A stretch of DNA of 64,000 nucleotides, from NCBI GenBank assembly GCA_037179515.1, contig JAXCGZ010003863.1, forward strand, positions 77,501-141,500, in the 5' to 3' direction. The position numbers and the translations under genes were made by a program. The stretch's first letter is position 1; every line of letters begins with the position of its first letter. Of this stretch, positions 47,984 through 59,986 are shown piece after piece. The notes under the pieces are model-generated. The model was not told where the DNA came from. It saw nothing but the letters and a program-made list of their open reading frames with translations, and searched no databases. This stretch comes from Halocaridina rubra (Eukaryota > Arthropoda > Malacostraca > Decapoda > Atyidae).

Positions 47984-50905
47984 CAACAAGATTGTTATAC
48001 ACAAATGCTGATGGATTAGCTGGTAAGGCAGTAGAATTAAAAGATAGGATTCACAACAGTAAGGCAGATATAGTAGCAATTACAGAGACTAAGTTGAGTG
48101 AGGACATAAACAGTGTCACAGTTTTTCCTAAGGGTTTCAGAATACTAAGGATTGAAAGATCTGAGAGGACTGGTGGAGGGATAGCACTGCTCATAAGTGA
48201 AAGGATTCAAGTTGAAGAAATAAACTTGGCTATAGAAAGTGAGTTCAAGGAATTTCTTGTTGCTCTCATAAATACTGGGTCAGAGAGCATTATAATAACT
48301 GTTGTATACAACCCACCAAGGAACCAAAATAGGCTAGAAGTTTATGAGGAAAGTCATATAGGTACTATTGAAGTCATAAACTCAGTTGTTAACATGGCAC
48401 GGGAAAACAAAAGTAGGATTTTGATTATGGGAGACTTTAATCATAAAGAGATAGATTGGATAAATCTTGACCCACACAGTGGTGAGGACTCATTCGGGGC
48501 AAGATTCCTAGATTGCGTACAAGGGAATTTCCTACACCAACATGTAATGGAACCAACAAGGGCCAGGGGTGGGGATGAGCCATCACTACTTGATCTAGTG
48601 TTCACAGATAATGTGTTGCATATTGAAAAAATTGAGTATGAACCACCAATTGGAAAGAGTGACCACTGTGTGTTGTTGATGGAGTATATCATTGAAGATA
48701 TTCTTCCTGAGAGTAGAGGCACTGAGGACATGAGGAGGAACTATCGGAAAGGAGATTACATCAAAATGAATGAGCTTTTTGCAGTTATTGACTGGAGAAC
48801 CTTATTTTACAACAAATCTGTACAAGAAATGTATGACATCTTTTGTGAGAAATATGGGAGGATAGTAGATTGCTGTATACCTGTCACCAAAGTAGGTGTA
48901 ATTCATGCCAGAGAGAAATGGTTCGATAATGGGTGTAAAAGAGCTAAGGAGTGGAGAGACAAATGCTGGAAAAGGTATAGGAGGAGAAAAAACATAAATG
49001 CCTGGCAAACCTACAAAAGAGCAAGAAATGACTACCTAAGTAAAAGGAGAGAGGCAGAGAGAGACTATGAGAGGGACATCACCAGGAAGGCTGAAGAAAA
49101 TCCCAAGCTTTTCCACAGCTTTATCAGAGGAAAACTGAAGGTAAAAGAACAGGTTTTAAGGCTAAAGAGAGCGGATGGAAGCATCACTGAGACGGATGAA
49201 GAGATCTGCAAAGAATTGAACAAGGAGTTTCAGTCAGTATTTACAGTAGAAAATACCCCACCCCCTCAGATTGCAGTGATAGAAGCTCAAGGGCCGGTAT
49301 TAGAGAACATCAACCTTACAGCCACAGAGGTATGCAAAGCGCTGATGGATTTAGATGTTCATAAAGCTACAGGTCCCGATGACATATCCCCTCATGTGCT
49401 TAAAAAATGCGCAAACACAATATCAGTGGCACTAAGTTTCATATTTAAGGAGTCACTGGAGTCGGGGGAGATTCCAAGATGCTGGAAACAAGCAAATGTG
49501 ATACCTATCTTCAAAAAGGGAAGGAGGGATACGGCTCTGAACTATAGACCAGTTTCCTTGACCAGCATAGTTTGCAAAGTTATGGAGAAACTACTAAGGA
49601 AACATATCTCTCTTCACTTGGAATCCTTCAACTTTTTGTCAGTGAGGCAACATGGCTTCAGAGAAGGTAGATCAACAGTAACAAACTTATTAGAATTTTA
49701 TGATGAGGTAAGCCAAATCTTACAGGAAAGAGAGGGCTGGGCAGATTCCATATTCCTAGACTTCAAGAAAGCGTTTGACACTGTTCCACATGGGATACTT
49801 ATTAGGAAGCTGCAATCAATGGCTAGAATAGGTGGAAATGTTTTGGAATGGATAAAAACTTACTTAGAAGGAAGGGAACAGAGGGTTAGAGTAAGACACT
49901 CAGTGTCTGAATGGAGAAGAGTTAGTAGTGGAGTTCCACAGGGTTCAGTTTTAGGGCCACATTTGTTCCTTGTATATGTAAATGACCTACCAGAGTCTGT
50001 AAATTCATTCATGAATATGTTTGCAGATGATGCAAAGATTGTGAAGAAAGTAAAAAATGAGAACAATGGTAGAGAACTTCAGGAGGATCTAAATAATCTG
50101 CATGAGTGGTCAGAAAAGTGGCTAATGAAATTCAATACTTCAAAATGTAAGGTAATGAGAATGGGTACAAGTGCAAGAAGGCCCAAGCTTGACTACTCGG
50201 TGGCTGGAGTACAACTTCAAGAGACAGAAAATGAGAGAGATCTAGGAGTAAACATACTGGCAGATTTGTCTCCAGAAATACATATAAATGGCATAGTAAG
50301 GGCAGCATATGCATTCTTATCAAATGTAAGGGTAGCCTTCAGGCACATGGACAAGGAAATGTTCAGAAATATTTATGTAACCTATGTGAGGCCAAAACTC
50401 GAATATGCAGCCCCCTTTTGGAATCCGCACTTGAAAAAGCACATAGCTAAGCTTGAAAAAGTTCAAAGACATGCCACGAAACTGGTGCCAGAAATACGCA
50501 ATCTCAGTTATGATGAGGGGCTGAGGGAATTAGACTTACCATCACTCGAAGCTAGAAGAGTGAGGGGGGATATGGTGACAGTCTTTAAATTCTTTCATGG
50601 TTATGATAGAGTGGATAGGGATCGATATTTAGATATGGCTGGCTCTAGAACTAGAGGTCATAGTTTGAAGCTTGGTAAGAAAACTTCTTTGCAGGATGTA
50701 AGGAAATACTTTTTCAGTGTAAGAGTAGTTGATAATTGGAATTGGCTAAGCGAGGAGGTAGTTAATGCTATCTCAATCCATAGTTTTAAGGACAGGTATG
50801 ATAAGTATCACTAAGTATAAAATGGAACCGATGAGGAGACGGGAAGATACGAGCTTTGGGCTCTTTCCCGTAAACACAATTAGGTAATCACAATTAGGTA
50901 ATCAC
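47984..50905 (+). mobile_element. CR1-like copy f, youngest and most complete ORF2
   Basis: Inserted in the 3' UTR of the RTE-like LINE. It starts just before the endonuclease (ATTGTTATACACAAATGCTG) and ends with two 14-nt repeats. GTTGTGGA occurs on both sides (47975-47982 and 50908-50915), consistent with a target-site duplication of RTE sequence. ORF1 and the 5' UTR are absent. Confidence 0.9.
47992..50814 (+). CDS. CR1-like ORF2: APE endonuclease plus reverse transcriptase, uninterrupted
   Basis: A 940-codon frame without stops; it is open from 47968, and no ATG begins it, because 5' truncation removed the natural start. The apurinic-type endonuclease (about residues 1-220) shows YTNADG, the TETKL Glu, GDFNHKEIDW and GKSDHCVLL. 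A basic linker follows (AREKWF...WKRYRRRKN). The reverse transcriptase shows ATGPDDISPHVL, VIPIFKKGRRDTALNYRPVS, RQHGFREGRSTVTNLLEF, FLDFKKAFDTVPHG, SGVPQGSVLGPHLFLVYVND and FADDAK with both catalytic Asp. The C-terminal region includes RPKLEYAAPFWNPHLKKHIAKLEK and ends KDRYDKYH. The family makes an enzyme that nicks DNA and primes reverse transcription at the nick. I cannot say whether this copy is expressed. Confidence 0.92.
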   Translation: MLYTNADGLAGKAVELKDRIHNSKADIVAITETKLSEDINSVTVFPKGFRILRIERSERTGGGIALLISERIQVEEINLAIESEFKEFLVALINTGSESIIITVVYNPPRNQNRLEVYEESHIGTIEVINSVVNMARENKSRILIMGDFNHKEIDWINLDPHSGEDSFGARFLDCVQGNFLHQHVMEPTRARGGDEPSLLDLVFTDNVLHIEKIEYEPPIGKSDHCVLLMEYIIEDILPESRGTEDMRRNYRKGDYIKMNELFAVIDWRTLFYNKSVQEMYDIFCEKYGRIVDCCIPVTKVGVIHAREKWFDNGCKRAKEWRDKCWKRYRRRKNINAWQTYKRARNDYLSKRREAERDYERDITRKAEENPKLFHSFIRGKLKVKEQVLRLKRADGSITETDEEICKELNKEFQSVFTVENTPPPQIAVIEAQGPVLENINLTATEVCKALMDLDVHKATGPDDISPHVLKKCANTISVALSFIFKESLESGEIPRCWKQANVIPIFKKGRRDTALNYRPVSLTSIVCKVMEKLLRKHISLHLESFNFLSVRQHGFREGRSTVTNLLEFYDEVSQILQEREGWADSIFLDFKKAFDTVPHGILIRKLQSMARIGGNVLEWIKTYLEGREQRVRVRHSVSEWRRVSSGVPQGSVLGPHLFLVYVNDLPESVNSFMNMFADDAKIVKKVKNENNGRELQEDLNNLHEWSEKWLMKFNTSKCKVMRMGTSARRPKLDYSVAGVQLQETENERDLGVNILADLSPEIHINGIVRAAYAFLSNVRVAFRHMDKEMFRNIYVTYVRPKLEYAAPFWNPHLKKHIAKLEKVQRHATKLVPEIRNLSYDEGLRELDLPSLEARRVRGDMVTVFKFFHGYDRVDRDRYLDMAGSRTRGHSLKLGKKTSLQDVRKYFFSVRVVDNWNWLSEEVVNAISIHSFKDRYDKYH

Positions 50906-50906
50906 A

Positions 50907-51090
50907 GGTTGTGGAAGAGCCGGGAGGATGGGCTGTGGCACTCCAGCAGTGCCATCTGAAAGGTCGCTAGTTCCCTCGTCATTGCCCATAGAGCATAGTA
51001 ATCCCCCTATTTGTTTTCCTTTCTTGATGTCGGCTACCCCCCAATTAAAGGGGGAAACAGCCAAGGTAGATAAATAAATAAATAAATAAA
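50907..51090 (+). mobile_element. RTE-like LINE, distal 3' UTR
   Basis: GGTTGTGGAAGAGCCGGGAG, CTTGATGTCGGCTACCCCCC, AATTAAAGGGGGAAACAGCC and a run of ATAA units. It continues the RTE element broken at 47974 by copy f. Confidence 0.7.
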
Positions 51091-51279
<189 letters not shown>

Positions 51280-51430
51280 GGCTACTGCCATTGCATAGCA
51301 ATAAGAATGCTCGACTCAGGAGGACAGGCCACATTCGAGCCTACAGTGAGGTGGTAGGAAGGGCATCCAGCTTTAAATTCCCAACCTCGATCCACCTGTG
51401 CCCAGTCCTAAACAGCGACTATCAGTGACA
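51280..51430 (+). repeat. SINE family A, sense copy
   Basis: GGCTACTGCCATTGCATAGC and ACATTCGAGCC stand where boxes A and B are expected. The family body GGAAGGGCATCCAGCTTTAA, ATTCCCAACCTCGATCC and ACCTGTGCCCAGTCC follows. Confidence 0.6.
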
Positions 51431-51885
51431 CATAATGCGTAAAAAAATCATTATTGAAAACCAACGCAATGGCTGACAGACAGTAGATAAAACAGAACAA
51501 TAGAAGCTAAAATGAAAATTGAAATAGGAAAACGGATACTGATATTATAGTTGGCTTTATTTTTATCATAATATAATACTGAAAAATGAAATATTTGAAA
51601 TGTTAGATAAACATAAAATGTAGATCAAATGTAGAGCCCAGACCCTTTCACCTAACCTACCCTAGCCCAACCTAACCAGATCTCCCCAATCAAATGTTGG
51701 AGGTTATACTGTACATATGATCCTGACTTGCTATAATGTTATTGTTGTCTTCTTAATAACATCATGTTTTGCACTTGTTTTTGGCTCTTTTAGAGCAGGA
51801 AATGGATAAACGTCAAGGCATTACTCCCTGTGATAGCTTATCTGTAATAATAATAAAAAAAAGATGACTGCTACTATATAGGTAT
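51431..51885. other. Gene-free stretch
   Basis: CCTAACCTACCC-like motif near 51653; nothing else recognised. Confidence 0.4.
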
Positions 51886-52364
<479 letters not shown>

Positions 52365-52367
52365 TAT

Positions 52368-52939
52368 GTGATTACCTAATTGTGATTACCTAATTGTGTT
52401 TACGGGAAAGAGCCCAAAGCTCCTATCTTCCCGTCTCCTCATCGGTTCCATTTTATACTTAGTGATACTTATCGTACCTGTCCTTAAAACTATGGATTGA
52501 GATAGCATTAACTACCTCCTCGCTTAGCCAATTCCAATTATCAACTACTCTTACACTGAAAAAGTATTTCCTTACATCCTGCAAAGAAGTTTTCTTACCA
52601 AGCTTCAAACTATGACCTCTAGTTCTAGAGCCAGCCATATCAAAATATCGATCCCTATCCACTCTATCATAACCATGAAGGAATTTAAAGACTGTCACCA
52701 TATCCCCCCTCACTCTTCTAGCTTCCAGTGATGGTAAGTCTAATTCCCTCAGCCTCTCATCATAACTGAGATTGCGTATTTCTGGCACCAGTTTCGTGGC
52801 ATGTCTTTGAACTTTTTCAAGCTTAGCTATGTGCTTTTTCAAGTGCGGATTCCAAAAGGGGGCTGCATATTCGAGTTTTGGCCTCACATAGGTTACTTAA
52901 GTATTTCTGAACATTTCCTTGTCCATGTGCCTGAAGGCA
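52368..52939 (-). mobile_element. CR1-like copy h, short 3' fragment, young
   Basis: A minus-strand fragment from GCCTTCAGGCACATGGAC to the two 14-nt terminal repeats. An open frame of 142 codons (52459-52887) encodes RPKLEYAAPFWNPHLKKH to KDRYDKYH, nearly identical to copies c, e and f. TATGT flanks both ends (52365 and 52940), a likely target duplication. Confidence 0.9.
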
Positions 52940-53599
52940 TATGTACATGTAAATATTGGTTTTCGGCTCTCCTGGGAACAACCCAAAACTGTGTGACATT
53001 TCTGACCCTTCTCGACCAATGGCACCAAGGTGTGAGAGGCCTATGGGTTGAACCATAGATCTTTTGTCATCTCTCTGTAAACACACTATATTGTTAAAAT
53101 CAGTATCCATCCCATTTATATTAACTTGATCGTTAGTTTGATGAACGAAATAATTTAATGATTAAATAAATACCAAAAGTACACCTGTCAACAGTCCTGA
53201 GTTAAGTTGCCAAGTAGCACAGCTGTCTTAGTTTTTTCACTTTTTTCTTTAAGCTTTCTCTTTTATTATATTTTATTTTGTATATATTGAGTTAAATAAA
53301 AAGTCTGATCCTCTGATAACATGCCTTGGTTAGCAAGTGAGTTTATCAGTTAAGAAAAATATATAGTAACAACAGGTGGGTGTCTCCTCAGATACAAATT
53401 CGAATTTTCCTTCAAGTAGACTTTTGCTTTGCATTTTTTCCACTCAAATTACCATAGTCAAACTTTAAGTTAAGATGTGTGTTACCAGAGAAGAGATGAA
53501 TTGAGTAACTAAACAGTACTTATATGAAGATATAGAAATTCTGTGTGAAGCTTAAATAAAAGCTTTTCTCTCTTTTTTTTCTTCTTCTTCTTCATTCTA
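52940..53599. other. Unassigned; may include the 5' UTR of CR1 copy g
   Basis: No coding region. A CTT run sits at 53580-53592. The 5' limit of copy g cannot be set because no second full-length copy is present for comparison. Confidence 0.35.
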
Positions 53600-53619
53600 T
53601 ATTCTGTGAAAGGGAAAAT

Positions 53620-54735
53620 ATGAAAATGAGGCCATCTCTGTCCCAAACCCCCCACACCCGTTGGTCGGGGAAGGATGATAGAGGATCTCCATGGGATGTA
53701 GCAGCAAGAGAAGGAGTAGCTATTAGGAGAGCAAAACAGAAAATCAGGGATTCAGAGGCAATGGTTATAAGCCTTGATAATAAAATTCAGCGTATGAACA
53801 GAGAAATGAAAGAGAATGAAACACTCAGAGAGGAAATAAGATATTTGGAGGAAGCAAACAAAGCACAACAGCAGGAGAGAAAAGAACTAGAAAAGCGAAT
53901 AAAGAAGCTGAAAGGGGAAAAGAGTGAAGTAGAAACCAGAATTTCTAAACAAGAAGATAACAACAAACAGCTGAATGACAACCTAAATTAATTAAATGTA
54001 AGTTCACTGCTATTTTCCGAGAAAGACGAGATTGCAGCTTGGAATGTCCAGATTAAGGAAAACATCGAACAGTTTAGAAAAGTTTCGGGAGCTGCATACA
54101 GAACATGATGCCATGAAAACTTCCGTTGCTGATGCACTAAGGGAGAATGTGGCAGTAAAAGAGGCTGTGAAGGTGGTGGCATTGAAACACATACAAGCAG
54201 TTGACTATAAAAAACAGTAAAAAAAATTAAAGACGTTGTGATGGAAAGGGCAAATCCATTGATTAAACAGGCACTTGATAAAGGGAAGACAGTGGTAATC
54301 TCAGGCATAAGCGAATCCCAGGAGCCAACATGACAGGGGAGACTTGAAGAAAATAAAGCTAGGGTTGTAGACCTGAAAAGAATGCTTGGAGTAGTTTGTG
54401 GTCCTGAGGATATTGTAAACATTCACCAACTAGGCAAATATTCGAGGGAAGGAAAGCAAAGACCAACAAAAGTAACCTTTGAGAGAGGGGAAACATGTAG
54501 AGAAATATTGATGAGGAAAAAAGTCTAAAAGCCCTTCAAGAATTCAAAGAAGTGTTCATTAGACAATACAGAACACAGATAGAGATGGAAAAGATAAAAA
54601 AAAAACTTGTTGCAAGAGGCAAAAAGGTTAAATGAGGAAAGAAATGAAGAAGAGAGGATAAATTTTCATTTCATAGTTCTTCCAGACAAAGGGGAGATGA
54701 AGAATATAATGAAAGAAGATCAGGGGATGGGGCCT
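53620..54735 (+). pseudogene. CR1-like ORF1 remnant: coiled coil and nucleic-acid-binding-like domain
   Basis: The first block (53620-53991) encodes a basic N-terminus and then a long heptad-like, Glu/Lys-rich coiled coil (KQKIRDSEAMVISLDNKIQR, RKELEKRIKKLKGEKSEVET). A stop follows, then a shift near 54030 to continue the helix (LEKFRELHTEHDAMKTSVAD). From 54238 the frame reads VVISGISESQEPT, a stop, RLEENKARVVDLKRMLGVV, DIVNIHQLGKYS and RPTKVTFERGE. That resembles the RRM-like region of LINE ORF1 proteins that coat the RNA. At least three stops and shifts are present. Confidence 0.7.
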
Positions 54736-54737
54736 CA

Positions 54738-57569
54738 TTGCGATTGTTATACACAAATGCTGATGGATTAGCTAGTAAGACAGTAGAATTAAAAGATAGG
54801 ATTCACAACATTCAGGCAGATATAGTAGCAGTTACAGAGACTAAGTTGAGTGAGGACATAAACAGTGTCACAGTTTTTCATAAGGGCTTCAGAATATTAA
54901 GGGTTGAAAGATCTGAGAGGACTGGTGGAGGGAAAGCACTGCTCATAAGTGAAAGGATTCAGGTTGAAAAAAAATAAACTTGGCTATAGAAAGTGAGTTC
55001 AAGGTATTTCTTGTTGCTCGCATAAATACTGGGTCAAAGAGCATTATAATAACTGTTGTATATAACCCACCAAGGAACCAACATAGGTTAGAAGTTTATG
55101 AGGAAAGTCATATAGGTAATATATAAGTCATAAACTCAGTTGTTAACATGGCCTGGGAGAGGAAATGTAGGAGTTTTATTATGGGAGATTTTAATCATAA
55201 AGATATAGATTGGATAAATCTTGACCCACAGAGTGGTGAGGACTCATCCAAGGCAAGATTCCTAGATTGCATACAAGGAAATTTCCTACACCAACATGTA
55301 CTGGAACCAACGAAAACCTGGGGGTGGGGATGAGCCTTCACTACTTCATCTAGTATTCACAGATAACGTGTTGGATATTGAAACAAAATGAGTATAAAAC
55401 ACCAATTGGAAAGAGTGACCACTGTGTGTTGTTGATGGAGTATGTCATTGAAGATGTTCTGCCTGAGAGTAGAGGCACTGAGGACATGAGGAGGAACTAT
55501 CCAAAAGGAGATTACATCAAAATGAATGAGCTTTTTGCAGTTATTGACTGGAGAACCTTATTTTACAACAAATCTGCACAAGAAACTTACATCATCTTTT
55601 TTGAGAAATATGGGAAGATAGTAGATTGCTGCATACCTGTCACCAAAGTAAGTGTAATTCATGCCAGAGAGAAATAGCTTGATAATGAGTGTCAAAGAGA
55701 TAAGGAGTGGAAAGACAAATGCTGGAAAAGGTATAGGAGGAGAAAACATAAATGCTTGGCAAACCTACAAAAGAGCAAAAAATGATTACCTAAGTAAACG
55801 AAGATAGACAGAGAGGGACTATGAAAAGGACATCACCAGGAAGGCTAAGGAAAATCCCAAGCTTTTCCACAGCTTTATAAGTGGAAAACTGAAAGTAAAA
55901 GAACAGGTTTTAAGGCTTAATAGAGCGGATGGAAGCATCACGATACGGATGAAGAGATCTGCAAAGAATTGAAGAAGGAGTTTCAGCCAGTATTTACAAT
56001 AGAAAACACCACACCTCCTCAGTTTGCAGAGATAGATGCTCATGGACCAGTATTAGAGAACATCAACCTTTCAGCCATGGAGGTATGCAAAGCGCTGATG
56101 GAGCTAGATGTCCATAAAGCTACAGGTCCTGATGATATATCCCCTCATGTACTTAAAAAATGCATAAACTCAATATCAGTGGCACTAAGTATCATATTTA
56201 AAAAGACACTGGAGTCAGGGGATATTCCAAGATGATGGAAACAAGTAAACGTGATACCTATCTTCAAAAGGGGAAGGAGGGATACAGCTCTAAACTATAG
56301 ATCTTTTTCCTTGACCAGCATAGTTTGCAAAGTTATGGAGAAACTACTAAGGAAACATATCTCTCTTCACTTGGAATCCTTCATGTTTATGTCAGTGAGA
56401 CAACATGGCTTCAAAGAAGGTAGATCAGCAGTAACACACTTATTTGAATTTTATGATCAGGTAAGCCAAATCTTACAGGAAAGAGAGGGCTGGGCAGATT
56501 CCATATTCCTAGACTTCGGGAAAGCATTTGACACTATTCCACATGGGAGACTTATTAGGAAGCTGCAAGCAATGGTTAGAATAGGTGGAAATGTCTTGGA
56601 ATGGATAAAAACTTACTTAGACGGAAAGGAACAGAGGATTAGAGTAAGGCACTCAGTGTCTGAATGGAGAAGACTTAGTAGTGGAGTTCCACAGGGTTCA
56701 GTTTTAGGGCCACATTTGTTCCTTGTATATGTAAATGACCTACCAGAGTCTGTAAATTCATTCATGAATATGTTTGCAGATGATGCAAAGATTGTGAAGG
56801 AAGTAGGAAATGAGAACAATGGTAGAGAACTTCAGGAAGATCTAAATAGTCTGCATGAGTGGTCAGAAAAGTGGCTAATGAAATTCAATACTTCAAAATG
56901 CAAGGTAATGAGAATGGGTATAAGTGCAAGAAGGCCCAAGCTTGACTACTCGGTGGCTGGAGTACAACTTCAAGAGACAGAAAATGACAGAGATCTAGGA
57001 GTAAACATACTGGCAGATTTGTCTCCAGAAATACATATAAATGACATAGAAAGGGCAGCATATGCCTTCTTATCAAATGTAAGGGTAGCCTTCAGGCACA
57101 TGGACAAGGAAATGTTCAGAAATATTTATGTAACCTATGTGAGACCAAAACTTGAATATGCAGCCCCCTTTTGGATTCCGCACTTGAAAAGACACGTAGC
57201 TAAGCTTGAAAAAGTTCAAAGACATACCACGAAACTGTGCCAGAAATACGCAATTGCAGTTATGATGAGAGGCTGAGGGAATTAGACTTACCATTGCTCG
57301 AAGCTAGAAGATTGAGGGGGGATATGGTGACAGTCTTTAAATTCCTTCATGATTATGATAGAGTGGATAGGGATCGATATTTTGATATGGCGGGCTCTAG
57401 AACTAGAGGTCATAGTTTGAAGCTTCGCAAGAGAGCTTCTTTGCAGGATGTAAAGAAATACTTTTTCAGTGTAAGAGTAGTTGATAATTGGAATTGGCTA
57501 AGCGAGGAGGTAGTTAATGCTATCTCAATCCATAGTTTTAAGGAAGGTATGATAAGTATCGCTAAGTAG
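54738..57569 (+). pseudogene. CR1-like ORF2, interrupted
   Basis: Collinear with the intact ORF2 of copy f. Breaks: an A insertion near 54970, a stop near 55125, shifts near 55320 and 55388, a stop at 55675, further shifts near 55745 and 55940, a stop at 56235 (TGG to TGA in RCWKQ) and a shift near 57237. The 56251-57276 block keeps the whole RT palm (SGVPQGSVLGPHLF and FADDAK). Confidence 0.9.
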
Positions 57570-57642
57570 AAAATGGAACCGATCAGGAGACGGGAAGATA
57601 CGAGCTTTGGGCTCTTTCTTTTAAACACAATTAGGTAATCAC

Positions 57643-57751
57643 ACATCCTGACCAGAAAACCATACTGGAGATATCATTCACGCCACTTGAGCACCCCTGA
57701 CACCACGTGGGCTATGTTCTGTTACATTTCTTAATTAAAACTTCTTTACGA
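57643..57751. other. Short flank of copy g
   Basis: Nothing recognised. Confidence 0.4.
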
Positions 57752-57986
<235 letters not shown>

Positions 57987-57987
<1 letters not shown>

Positions 57988-58479
57988 GGAGGCATTCAAG
58001 TGCATTGTTGAAAGAGTAGCTTTTAATATTAACACTGAACATGGATGGCTTACAAATGAAACAAGATATTTTCACATTTGCCTTTTCTCCCTGTAAATTC
58101 TTTAAATTCATAATGTTCCATAGACGAACAACGAATATTATTTATTACAATTATTCAATATAACCCATTTCTGGGTAAGAATAAATGCACATATTGAAGA
58201 AGAGTTTCTCAGCACGTGCTAATATCAAGAGGAGGCGGGAGTAAGGCTGCGCCTAGTTTTAGTCTCCATTTGTAAACAAGCTCATTGACTTTGGCTCTGG
58301 TGGTTTTAGTCATCATTTTCGACCATAAACGTCACAGAAATTGTGACGATTAGTAAGAACTGCATTTTTATGAAGTACTGGAGTTAAATTTGACGGTTCA
58401 TGCTGTTATTCGTTACTTTGGAATGGCATAACAGCTTTAATAGTATTAGTTCAGGCGTCTTATACTTCTGTATTCTAAG
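57987..58479. other. Gene-free stretch
   Basis: An imperfect palindrome, CGTCACAGAAATTGTGACG, lies at 58330-58348. No gene recognised. Confidence 0.4.
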
Positions 58480-59240
58480 GGGTTAAGAAACCCTGCCATA
58501 ACTCCTATTTAGTCCTTATCAAATAGTATCTGTGACATATATGTTTAAAACTTACATTATCCACTCCTGGGAATTAGGTAAAGCACGGGCTTAGGGGGTC
58601 AGTATAGATTTCGTTAAATGCCTGGTAAAAGTCCAGTATAACCGGTTCACAACCTAACCTCCTAGCCGGGGGAAGAGTCCAACCATCCCAATACACTATA
58701 CAAATATGTCGATGCAAAAGAACGTTACCTTATTGAGTAGGGTAGAATTAAGGCGCCGGAGTTATACTGGACCTTTACCGGGGAAAATTTTACCTTGGTA
58801 AAAATCACGCAAATAAATTTATGGTCGATTATTAAATTAAAAAAAAAAACTATTGGGGGGGGGGGCGCTTACCTGAGATTTTCAATCGACACAGGCAATT
58901 CGCAAGTAATCTACGCTGCTGTTTAAATGCCCATATTTCCCCAACTATGGTAACTAATCCTAACCTAACGAAAACTAGGTTATGTTAGGTAGGTTAGATA
59001 AGTACCTTGTTATGCTAAATTGCTTCGCCCGCACTTGCAAAGGCGAGCGGCCGCCTCGGGGGTAGCAGCTCCCAGCGGTTCCAACTTATAGTAATCGACC
59101 ATAAATTTATTTGCTTGATTTTTACCAAAGTAAAAGATTTCTGGGAGTGGATAAAGTGAGTTTTAGACATATATGTCAAATAAATACTATTCGGTAAGGT
59201 TTAGATATGAGTTATGGCGGGGATGCTTTAAAAGAATCTT
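58480..59240. repeat. Large palindromic repeat structure
   Basis: Nested inverted arms. 58485-58570 (CATAACTCCTATTTAGTCCT, ACATATATGTTTAAAACTTA, TCCACTCCTGGG) pairs with 59140-59225 (CTGGGAGTGGATAAAGTGAG, GACATATATGTCAAATAAAT, GAGTTATGGCGGGG). 58797-58830 (GTAAAAATCACGCAAATAAA, TTTATGGTCGA) pairs with 59094-59130 (TCGACCATAAATTTATTTGC). 58623-58645 pairs with 58752-58778 (GGTAAAAGTCCAGTATAAC). No coding content; fold-back or MITE-like. Confidence 0.65.
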
Positions 59241-59986
59241 AACTGGTTTGTGGTTTTAGATTGAATTGTTATTAATGCTTTAAATTAGCTTCGTGTAAAT
59301 GAAAATAAAAGTTCTTGTTAGTATATCCGTAGTTCATATTTAGATACGGAAGATGTTTATCTTCACACCCCCATTTAGGGAAAAACTTAAGGTTAATACT
59401 CGTTTTATGCACCCCTTCCATAGCCTACACGAGAAATCAGTGTTACCGCCACTTCCCAAAATTTGCCATATTGCTCAATAAACACTTATATTAACCCAAT
59501 TAAGATATGTTAGGCTCAAATTGAGTTCGGTTAGGTTAGTTGGGTTGAGTTAGGTTAGTTAAATCAAGTACACTGCTCACCAATATCAGCCCTAACAAAA
59601 ATAAAAATAGTGATATCTGAGAAACATAATTATTAGATTAATTCAAAACTCATTTAATCTTCTCAAAAAAAAAAATTAGTCCAAAAATTAAAGGGGTTCA
59701 TAAAACAAATCTTAACCAAATCTAATTACAGTTAGTAGGTTAGCACGCAACTGATTCTCTAGATCATCGGTTCTAGATTCGCCGTCTGAGGTTAGAAATG
59801 GCATTCACTTTTCCAAACCAAAGTCGTTTGAAAAGGAGGCACCGTCCTACCCCTTACTAGAAAAGGGAGTCTGTGATGTGAAAATGATTTGTGTTAAGTT
59901 AGTTTCCCCCATTTCAGAAATAAGATTACTGTTGATATGATTGTAGATATCATTTTAATGATTCGTATTTAAATTTTCGTTCCATT
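59241..59986. other. Gene-free stretch with TTAGG-like runs
   Basis: GTTAGGTTAG-type motifs near 59527-59563; otherwise nothing recognised. Confidence 0.4.

Larger units (their letters stand above)
53600..57642 (+). mobile_element. CR1-like copy g, longest copy with ORF1 and ORF2 remains
   Basis: The only copy in the window that retains sequence upstream of ORF2. It holds an ORF1 remnant (53620-54735), an interrupted ORF2 (54738-57550) and one clear 14-nt terminal unit (AACACAATTAGGTAATCACA) at about 57623-57642. Identity to copy f is high in ORF2. Confidence 0.88.

Noticed and set aside
48441..50323. Minus-strand frames that recur opposite each CR1-like copy
   Set aside because: They are shadows of ORF2 copied with the element.
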